64,000 nucleotides of DNA. Source: Homalodisca vitripennis (taxonomy: Eukaryota > Arthropoda > Insecta > Hemiptera > Cicadellidae). Below the pieces are notes generated by a model, which was given only the letters and a program-made list of their open reading frames with translations, was not told where the DNA came from and searched no databases. This document shows positions 11,801 to 23,518 of this stretch, in pieces (the first letter of the stretch is position 1; each line of letters begins with the position of its first letter). The position numbers and the translations under genes were made by a program. The DNA lies in NCBI RefSeq assembly GCF_021130785.1, contig NC_060213.1, positions 66,305,001-66,369,000 of the forward strand, written 5' to 3'.

Positions 11801-14800
11801 TTATTCTAATTCTTTCACTATGTAAACCAGGAAAACATTATTTAAGATTTAGGGTTATTTTTCGTTCATTTTATTTTTTTCACTTAGTTTGAGAATATAA
11901 AAACCCATAATCGCATTTAGTCCTAAAATAACCTTTACGCTAAACGAATTCCCATGGAATGACATGCTCTATCATCAAAACTCGATTTTCCTATATATAA
12001 TTGAAGCCCTATGCAAAATTTCAAGCCCATAGAACAGTTAGTTCTCGAGATATTGTCCGGGCAGACAGATAACAGACATAAAAGACTTTTTCCGGCCCCT
12101 CCATTTATAGGTTTCACGAACGTTCAGCCAATAAGCTAAGGCATTTTAAAATTCGCTGCGAACCTCCATGAATAAGTAAAGTTTGATTTATGGGAGAAGA
12201 CAAACATTGAAACAATATTCAGATTAGCAATTACTTCATATAGGTAGCCCAGATGAAGTAGATAAATGTTTCTGTGTGCTATTAGAATGACATGACTGGA
12301 TTGAAATGGTTCAGTGTACACTAAAGTCAGTTTAATATTTGCATTGTATTTAATTATAGTAGCTATCGAATCTGTGTAGGGGCCGGGAGCGGTATAGGAC
12401 GTGCCACTTGTCAGCTGTTGGCCAAGGAAGGAGCTACAGTCGTGGCGGCGGATATCAACAAGAAAGGTGCAGATGAAACTGTCCTTGGCCTTGCAGGTGA
12501 AGTATTTCCCATGCAAATACTACTAACTTAATTTCTATGTAAGTGTAATCAGTAAAACACAAATATTATTTTATGCAATCTACTAACAGAAATAACGACT
12601 TTGCCATCTAAAACGATATAATTTATTCTCGATAACATTGAACAACGGTAAAGAAAATAATTAAAATTTTTACTCCGCAACAAACATATGTTAAAATTTA
12701 AATTTGTTACCGGTACGATTTTTAATAACAAGATAATAATAGATTGTTTTACAGTATCTAAACCTAGAGTAATTTTTAAACTATAATTATAATTGTTAAC
12801 TAAATTTCGAAAAATGTCCTGCCAAAATTATGTATAAATGAAGCCTCATACAAGATTTTACATCTATAGGTCACTTTGTTTTGAGGTATCATTTTGGACA
12901 GACGGATAGACATGAAAGTTTTTCAGCTTAGCAAGTTATGTTCCTTTTTTATTAGTTTAACGAGTCCCCGGTAAGGTTCCTTCTTACCCCAAGCTGTCAC
13001 AACCACACTGGGGAGCGACAATATCGTGATTCAAGATTGTGTTAAACAATAATTAAGACTAACATTGCGTCAGGTGTTCTGTGCACGCTGAGTTCTCAAT
13101 ATCTCCCTGAGTAGACTTATCAGAGTGTTTGAGTCTTTTGTAAGTAGAGAATTGACGCGGCACACTTTGATTACCTCTCCCACATTCCAAACAAGTCAAA
13201 ATTTACTATTAACAATGCCTAATATATCTTAAAGAGGATAATAATAGTCGTATGTTTGGAATTTGTATGGTTTAGTTCCGACCAAACTAAAAGTTTAACC
13301 CTAATTAAACCAAAAATATATTGAAAAATTGAATGATTAAAAGACATTTATTTGTAACTCAAAAAATAATAAAGATCATTTGATAAAAATTTAAAAGAAA
13401 CGTTTTAAACGTTTGTAGTGGTTTAGTTATAATGTTTATCTCTACAGTTCTTGAGATATGGGCGGTAAAGTAGATAGTGACCTCGGCCAAGGTCGCCCCG
13501 CCTTCCCAGGTTATCGACCGCACTGACGAGCTACAACAGGGTATTTCATGATCACCATGGTCCTTTAAAAAAAGCAAAAAATAAAATTACGTAAAATACG
13601 TCAGGCTTCAACGCATGCTCAATCCTATTGGCTTCTGGACTACATTGACTACTGGCCTGTGCGAGATTGTCATCAAGCAGAGGAAGGGGAAAGTTTGTAC
13701 AATTCACAGTACAGAGTTTGTAAAAGGTCGATGGTACTGATACAAGTTATACGGTCAGAAACAGGATTTGAACATGCGCTATTTAACTCAGATCCGAATT
13801 CTCACCGGTCAGCCTACTAAATATCACTTTATTTATCAATTTCAAAATTTGAATGAAATTAACCTAACCTATTTTACTTCTTGAAAAGTCCGTGCAAAAG
13901 AACGAGTACTTTACGAGTATTATTTTCATATAATATATGGGTTCAAATTTAAACTTAATTCTCCATATTATGTTCATCCTCAAATTATCGAGAGCCTTAA
14001 AATAAAATTTATTTGGAAATTAATATTTTATATTATAGTTAACACTTGAAACAAGCGAATGAAATCAGGGCGAAGAGGGCGAAGGTTCTAATAAGAAAGT
14101 TTAAATACCTGAGTTTGAAAATTTACCAAAAACCAACCAGTAGAGCTGCAATAGCTGGCAATGTAGTAAAATTTTGCTTGTCCTATTTTGCGATTTGACT
14201 TAAAAAGTAAATTATTTACACAACAATAACATCCAATGTTTATAACAGTAACAATGAAAACCTGTTGTTTGTTTGGAGTATTGCAGTGGCTATTGGCAGT
14301 CCGTCCCCCCTTCGACTACCCCAGCCGACTCATCAACAGGTGGCCAGCGCTCAACAAGCTTATGAACCCATTATGTTTTCTATTGAAGTGTAGACAGAAC
14401 CAATAATCATCTAGGCTTAGCCTGTCCAGTTTTAGCTAGAAATCCTTTACACAGATTACATCACTTTCTCTTACTACAATATAACTTTTCCGTACAAATA
14501 TAACTTTTCATCGTTTTAGTAGATATCACCAATATACATTTTTATAGCACTTTCAAGATAATAAAAGTTCCTAAAATAACCCAATTAGTTTTCAATATGC
14601 ATAATTTTAACAATTAGCTGTATTAATTCAGGATAATGAGATGTTAATCATCTTTTATAACAGTTATCAATGATTTAAATTTGAATAATTAAATTTACCC
14701 AATTCTCCACAAATTTACCAATTCCCAATCCTGAATGTAATTAAAACTACCTATGGGAGGTTTAAAAATCCAGATCTCAGTAATTATCCGCTTATATTAT

Positions 14801-17800
14801 ATATAGGCAAGTTTCCTCGATCATTGCAGAGTTAATCACCCTTTATACCATGTTTTTGTCGTAAGACAGAGCTGAGCTTAATTAAATTCTGGTTTTAAGC
14901 ATTACAATACCTACAACTGCTACTGAGAGCTGTGGTTAGATATCATTATTAGTTCTCTATTAATGTATGTAACAATTTTATGGAATAACTCATTATTTCA
15001 TTTATAAACTTAGTTACCTTTAAAAATAAAAAATAATTTAAATTTCGAGCTTTATTTGTATATTAAAATAAACGCAGAAATTCTTTCTTCACAAATGTTT
15101 CTCCAATTTTTGTGCGACTCTCCAGGTAAAAACCACATGAGCATCCGGCTGGACGTGACCAAGAAGGACGATGTGGCCAAGGCAATCTCTGAAGTGATCG
15201 CCAAGTACTCTTCACCGCCCAACATAGCCGTTAACTGTGCTGGGCTGATATTGTGCGAGCCTCTGTTGGACCTCACCGAAGAAACTTACAACAAACTGTC
15301 TGACGTCAACGTCAAGGTAAGTCATGTGAGAAAATACAACAGCGAACTTTCATTATAGTTATAGGTTAATCTGTTAATCTGATTGAAAGGATAAAAGGAT
15401 TTCGGACATTTACCATCGTTACAAAAGGAATACCCCGTCGTTTCGAGGATTGGAATCTATCCTCTTTGACGTAGGTATAAATACATATAAAAGTAAAGAA
15501 TAGAAAGAAGGGAAAGAAAAGGATTTAAACATACCCGACAGGTGCTTGGAACCCAGTCCAGACGTCACTGCATAGGATGCGAGTCCCAAGAACAAGTCAC
15601 AAGTTTCCGAAATACTGTTATCCTTTCAAACTTTCCATCGCCAATAACAAACTTTAAACAAGAAACAACCGTTTGTCTGTAAAGGGATTATCGCAACGAT
15701 TTAAATTCCTGTTTTATAAAAACTTATTAATAAAGATGTAACACTTTTTCGTGTAAAATATAAATTAAAAACTCATTTAAATGTCTGGTTTCGATTTAAC
15801 GTCTGAAACCAGAACACATTATTTAGTTAAAATATTGAAAGAAACTGTAGGAATTACTGTGTCAGTAAAACATTAATTAGTTTAAACTTACATAGCTAAC
15901 CATTGTCTAGTTTGGTTTAATTATTTAGTTAAAACCACCTTTTTTATAACTACCATTTACATTTATTTTATATTAATATACAAACTTAAACTGAGTAAAA
16001 CAGACATATTTAGCTGAAAATATTTATTATTAAAATATTGGGGATTTGAAATTATCAGGCATATCAAAACGTAATAGAAGGAAAAAGTTAATTAAGGGAT
16101 CTATCACAATCAACAACCAAATTGTTTATTTTTAATAAATATTTCAATAAAAATTCGTTATGAATTTAAACTGTTCATTCACTATTCTAAACTGTTGACA
16201 TACATAATTTTGAACTGTTGCTACACACTATTTTAATCTGTTTAAACAGGTGACAAACAACATTACTGTTGTCATACACTATTTTAAACTGTTGACATAC
16301 ATGATTTTGAACTGTTGCTACACACTATTTTAATCTGTTTAAACAGGTGACAAACAACATTACTGTTGTCATACACTATTTTAAACTGTTGACATACATA
16401 ATTTTGAACTGTTGCTACACACTATTTTAATCTGTTTAAAACAGGTGACAAACAACATTACTGTTGTCACACACTATTTTAAACTGTTGACATACGCTAT
16501 TAGAACTAACATCTGCCTGTAGAATAATGCTACCATGATGACTAAAGACAGTTAATGAAACATACTGTACTATATAGGTACCAATAGCATAATGTAAGTT
16601 AAACTGCTGTCATACACTGATTTAAACTGTTAACATACAACTTTATTTCGATATCGTTCAGGGATTGCTGATATAAATTGTATATTATGTACTCCCAGTT
16701 AGAAGTAAACCATTAAAATCCTTATGCGCCACGCGTTTCACACGATTGTGGCACTGTCAAACGCACGCTGAAATAAATACACAATGTGTGTTTGTATATA
16801 AGTACACTGAGTTCTTTATTTATTGAGTGTGCGTTTGACAATGGCGTTATTTCAGTAAGTAGGAAGTACTTTTTATTTTGTTTAAGTAAAATTTATTATC
16901 GTACATTTATTACCAAGAACTGCGTTCTTTGTAATCGCACAGTTACGTACATGTACAACATAGATAAGAGTATAAAAGTCATAGTATATTGTACCCAGGT
17001 TATTCCAGAATAACAAGTAACGTTTAATCTTAACTCCTTAACTTAATAGTATTAGAATTATAATTCCATAATTATGTACGTTGTTTTTTTTTTCATATTA
17101 CACATAACTCATATTTCTGGTAGCAAATACTTTTCTACAACGTATATTTAGGTGGTATTTTAATTTATAAATAATATAGCCTGAACTGAAAAACTTATTA
17201 AAAATAAACAACGTTTGCAATAGCTGCCTGATTAAATAAGATTTCCAAGATTGTAGGCAATAGTTCAGTTATTATAATTAATATACTTTGTTCTGGTAGA
17301 GTCACGGTTGCAGTATGGACTTCTTATTTGGGGCTCGGCATCTCATTTAGAAATGCATTTAAAGAGCACAGAATTTTTATTTTCCCATCTTTGCATATCT
17401 ACGAGACCATCATCTACGCCAGGTATCGTTGTGCAAATGTACTAGATGGAGCCGCTATACATGACCACAACACGCGGGCCCGAGTAGACCTGCGACAAAC
17501 CCAACATCGCTCAGCTCTGGCGGTTGGACTGCCTCAAAACTCAGGAGCTAGGTTTTTTTCTTTGTAAACTCCCCAGTCACTTAAAAAATATAACAGAAAA
17601 ATCTATTAAAAAAAAACTAAAAGAATACGTAATAGAGGTTTGTTTTTAACTCAGTTAAGGAGTATCCAGCCTATACTGTATTGAATTAATCGTTTTTATT
17701 GGTTTTATTATTTAATTAAGGTTTAATGTTTATTGTTTTTGACATTAATAAAATTATTGAATTCTTTTATTGTAGTTTACAATAATGTACAACTGACGTT

Positions 17801-20800
17801 TGTCATACGTGTAATGCGAGTACATGTCTACGACAACAAAACGATTGAATTTGAAAGTTGAAGTAGTCTACAAATTTACATTTTCACTCCAGATCGTCCG
17901 TCTCATTGAAAATGCTGAAGAATAATAGTTATAATAGTTACGTGCACGCATACTAAATTTTAGAATCCAAATTTATTGAGGTCCAAGCTCTCTTGTCATA
18001 GCTCGAATAAATGGGAGCAACATTGATCCCCGAAATGCTTGAAAACACTTCGCCCTCTACAATACGTGCTTCATTGTTTTCGCTTGGGATTTTCCCAGTT
18101 CTCGTCTCGCCCGTCTCACGTATTTTATTATTCAAAACTATTCAAGCTGCCAGTGAAATTTTCACACTTTCCTTAAAACCGAATAAAAAAGAAAAGCTAA
18201 AATTTTGTAGAGAGTTAATTTATGATCACATTTATCAAAGCACATATTTTTAACAAAAGAATAATAATAAGTAAATAATTGAAGGGAACTAAAATTAAAA
18301 CATTTGAATAATTTTGCATATTTACATCATCAGAGCAAGTAATGCTGTAATAAATTAAAAAAAATAAATACTATGGTATTAACCTAAAAGCTCCTGGTGA
18401 GACGCGTAATTTAGCTGCAAAATCACTGTGCGGTTAGTATTGCCCTCGCAAAAATTTCTTGAGCTAAACGCGCACTTATCAGTTCTGGTGCCATGCAATA
18501 AACTTATTTACAATATATGCTCGTTAAAATTATAGCAAATCTTACGAAATGAACCAAAATTGGGTAATGCGCACGGAGTTTCGTTCGTGACGAATTATCT
18601 TTCAAAGATGTAATACAAGGAAACGAGTAGTTATCAGATAAAAAAATATCAAGACTGGACCAAAGAAATTAAGTTAAAGTTACTTTCAGTTTGGATTTCT
18701 CTACAGCTTATGCTAAATAATGTTTAAGAGATTCATTTAAATTTTAAAGATATCTTATGTACAGAATTCAATTAAGTATATGGAATATTGCAAATAAATC
18801 ATGTGCTAAGCCACGGGTAATTGCTAGTGGTTTATATTGCACTGCTTGTTATCAATTTCTAAAAAATCATTGTTTTACATAAAAACATTCAGCCGGAAAT
18901 AGCGTTTAAATGTTTTGGATATTACAACATACTTTTATAAGAAGGCATGCGAACATATTCTGTGCCAACTTTGCTTTGGTTTACAATCTATTCTTGGGCA
19001 CTATGCCCACTAACGACTATGATACATTTCTCAAATTGCCTTTTCACAGAATCGCTGGCCTTAATACTAACTTAAGACTAGATGAAGATTAAAAAAAGTA
19101 ATATTTTTTATAAATTCAAAATAAAATAATTAAATAATATTGTAAATATTATTTTTATATACTTTCGCTTTCAATCAACCATCATTAGACCCAATTACAA
19201 AATGGTTGTTATATCCAGTCATGTGGGTATGATGAAAAGGTCTCACAAACATTAAGTGGACAATATTATTGTCATATTTGACTTTATATTAACAAAGAAA
19301 TAAGTAGAACCTGTAAACAGCATGTAAAATGTAGTACCAGATGCTCGACAGGAATTAAATTAGTTTTATTAGGCCTAATTATAAAAATGTATACACATTG
19401 AAATAAGGTAACTCAGCGTCTTAACTCGAACACAAAACCATTTAATAATAAACATAGTAAATGAAATCTAATATTTTAAGGCTTTAACATATTTATCAAA
19501 TTACATGTATAATGTAAACAATGAACCAACGTTAATGTTATAGAAAAAGATTTTAGAGCTCATGCACATAATGGTTTTAATGATTCTTGAATCCGTGTAG
19601 CCTACATCCCATTACAGAGAACGTTCTTTTCGCGAAAGTTCAGATTTTCCACATCCAAAATTGTCTCTATTTATGGTCAAAGCAAGTTTTTCTAATTTCT
19701 AAACCTATTAAGTACAGTGTAATTGATGACAACGCCATGAAAAGCTACAATAACACTCTTCCTCTAATGGTCATAAAACCTATTCCATCTTCAAAATCCC
19801 TTTAAACTCTTCTTTTTTCCATTTCCGCACAGAAATTATGGTAACATTTCTGTCAATGTCTCAGGGAACCTTCTGGGTGACCCAAGCAGTGATCAGGGAA
19901 TTGGTGGCCGCACAGAAGAAGGGAGCTATCGTTAATATCGCCAGCATCGCCAAGTCCGGGTACGCCTTGACAACTCTCTATGGGGCCAACAAAGCAGCGG
20001 TGGAGACTTTCAGCCTTGCTGCCGGGGAGGGAATTCGGCCCGTGAGTTCCAAGAATATATGTCTAGTCGTTTAAATGCTAGGGCGGAACTCTTTCCTTCG
20101 CTTAATAGTATCCTAAGTATAAAGTCACTTGCTATTTTTTTAATTTACTAACTGAATTAAAATTCAATAACAGCTTGGAAAAATTACGTACCAAGGAATA
20201 AAGAAAAGTACTAAAGTAGGAAGAACGCTCTTCAGATGTGCTATTATGGTAATAGATAATCTATACACTCTAATCTGTAGCTGTTGTACATCACTCGGGG
20301 AAATTGTCAAGATGTATGTAATAAATACTTTAAATGTCTTGACCCAGTAAAAACATGATGGATTAATCAAACTGTTGTTCCTCATGGTTAAATAACGAAC
20401 ATTAACAGTTACATAACAGTAGTTTGTATATGGAGAGCAGACCACTTAAAACTCCATTGTTTTAGTTTTTTCGTTTTTAGCCTGAAATGTCCTCCGTAGA
20501 ATGATATACAACATGAATATATTATGGTAAGTTAGCTTAAAGCAAAATTTTCTTACGTCTTTCACGCATACTTCAGCACCAACAACCAAGAATTATTGAG
20601 CTAAGCAACCGAGCGTGCGTTTCTCTTACACCAATGCTAGTATTTGTTTTTTTACAGTACTATTTCCATTTTGTAATACTTTACGATCAGCATTATTTTA
20701 GAGGTATTGAACATCACAGCTCATGCATGAGTGGTAAATTTTGATAGCTGTATTTTTTCGTGTTTAAAGTTTTGTTGTTGTTTGTTTTTACAAGAAGCAA

Positions 20801-23444
20801 ATCATTATTATTCAGTGAGAATTTGACGTGTAAGTACTATATAACAACTGGATAGGTAATAGATAACAGGAGAAGTAATGTCAAAATTCTGTCAATTTAA
20901 AGGGAGATTAAGCAAAGATCATGGGCCTAAATGTATTGCCAACTATTCCAGCAGCGCGATGGTAAAAATGTTTGAACGTTGAGAAGAAAATAATGAATAT
21001 TACTTGGGGGTTGGAGACTGCAAAGTCTATGAAACTGTAAATGAACTAAAACTCTATGGGCACGATTTTTAAATTGAAAAGATTGAGTGTGTGGGCCACG
21101 TCCAAAAGCAGATGGGCAAACGCCTGAGGACTTTCAAACACAAAAACTCTAAAAGAGTTCTTAACGGTGAGAAGAATTTAGTTGGTAAAGAGAGATTGAC
21201 TGAGAGTGCTATTGATACTATACAAATTTATTATACCTTATTATAGCCTGGCAATAAGTAGGAATGGCAGAAAAGGCATCCAAGCTATGAAGACTGCAAT
21301 ATGGTCCGAGGATTTTCACCTGTTTTCAACTGTTGACAAAGCCTCTGCATGCAATGTGTCCAAAACATGCTAACACGCGGTGTAAGTACCAAAAGCAGTT
21401 CTTGAAAAGGTTGAATACAAACATGCAGAGCACACCCACCTATAATCAACTGTTCTGTAAGAAATAAAACCAATTTTTATGGACCTCGCTAATCCTATCC
21501 TCCTCGCCAAGTGAGCCCATGGGGGAACTTAAAACATTACGGGATCTCTGAACAATGTAATATGGAGCCGTATCCCCAAAAAATTATTTCTTAGGCTCTC
21601 AACATCAGTGCAGTTAGGTGTGTATGATGCTATTGTAGCATATACACAATAAGTTACAATCGTGCTACATCGTGTGTATCGGCGATGGAAGTGTTAGATA
21701 ACCGCAGAGTGGTAAGAGCGAACAAGACACTGGAAGAAGTTCAAAAGAAGTGTGTGTGTGTGTAGAAAGTAAGCTTAAAAAGAAGACAGTTGCAAGATGA
21801 GTGTGAAGCTGAGGAAGATTTTGAAACCCAGCCTACTCACCTGGGCACTACTAACCAGTTGTAGGTGTTTGCATCTGCTTTCGGACACTTTAATTTTTTA
21901 TTTACATAACCTAAGCTATATGTAAGCAACCATTACACATTTAAAATTAAAATAGCTGCATATTCAGGCCATTTAAATACATTTAGATATCAGAGGTACT
22001 GAAAAAACATAGGCCTAGCATCTTTTTTGTATATTTCACTATTTCAGTTTTTAGGAATCTTGCAGAATATGCAGAACGGGAAAAGCCTTAGAGGAGCTTT
22101 ACACGAGGTATATCAGAAGAAAAGACAAAGCTAAAGATAACAATAATTAATGAATATGCAATAGAGAAAACTTTAGGCAGTATGGTTTACTTACTTGTTC
22201 GTAACACCTTTTTAAGTGTTACTTTTTCAACATTTTATTTCCACAACTGTAATTTTTAGTGTATATGTACTTTAGTGCATATGTACGAATTAGTGTAATT
22301 ATCTAAGTAATCCGTTATTAGTACAGGCATGAAGTTCTTTACACATATTCAGGGTATCACAAAAAACTTTGTAACAGAGGTTAGTAAAAATATTACTTAC
22401 AAAAAACAAAATGTTTAATTTGATTGTTTAGGCTTTTTAACATCATAAAATAAAGTCTATTTTACAAAATCTTCTGGTGTAAAGATGTATAAAGGGTCAA
22501 TGTCAATACATACACAGTTTCAATCCTGTATATTTTACAGTTTTTGAGTAATAGATATATAATTTAACATGGCGGAGATAAGGATATTAAAAGTGGCCTG
22601 CTCCCCGTAAATAAGACTATGTTTATTTAGGGCAAGCATTGCATAACGTGCCTACAGTAGTATGTTTAAGTTACGTCCTTCCTTAGAAAGTGCAACGAAA
22701 ACTTGCGCAAAACTTGGCAGAAATATAGTAACACTTATGATGAAAATTATAAGAGTTGTGTATTTTTAAGTATTCTACATGTATATTAATACACCTATAA
22801 CACGCAGTATCGAAGAATGAGAACGTGATGAGAGAGATAACCCACAGATGGACGAAAGGACTGAACATTTAGATTTTTCATTTTCCTTTCACCAAAAAGA
22901 ATATATATTTCGTTTCAAGTCTGCAGGAGTTTTCTATCAAAAATCGTATAGACTGAAAGGCGGACAGATAGACGTACAGACAGACGGACTGTCCTTTGAC
23001 CTTTTAATCTCTACCAAGGGTTCTTCCTTGCCCCAAGATGAATCCATGTTCTATGTTTAAAATCAAAGTTTAGGGGTCCAAGGAAGAACCCTGTTAATTT
23101 CTTGGTCGTAAGGTCAAAGCACAGTCCTTTCTCAAGTCTGACGGCCTTTTTGTATATGTGTGCTGACATTACTCTTTGAAGAAAAGTCCTTGAGACTTGA
23201 AGGTTGGCCCATAAATTTCTCTTGGGCCAATGAACTGTTATTATGATTTTAGGGTCAAAACGTTAAAGGGAGTCCGGCCTTCCGTATTTCAGTCTGTGCG
23301 CTACTTCTTTCATCACTGTCTGTCGGGTAGTTCGATACTCCGTAATATCGGTATAAATTTTAATATATGGTTATTTTCTTTGAACTTAAAAGTTGACGTC
23401 AACTATACAGTTATTGCTAATGCCTCGTTAATAGGCTAAGTTCC

Positions 23445-23518
<74 letters not shown>

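Larger units (their letters stand above)
15317..19864 (+). other. Intron 3 of SDR copy B (phase 0)
   Basis: Donor GTAAGT after 15316, acceptor TCTCAG before 19865. Contains an inverted-repeat-flanked short repeat (15384-15650), a 97-bp tandem repeat (16181-16500) and a LINE ORF2 C-terminal fragment (17299-17675). The remainder is AT-rich and unassigned. Confidence 0.65.

Noticed and set aside
12136..12516. Minus-strand 126-codon ORF
   Set aside because: It runs antisense through SDR copy B exon 2 (12380-12496), whose plus-strand coding sense is clear from TGAGSGIG; the ORF is a shadow.
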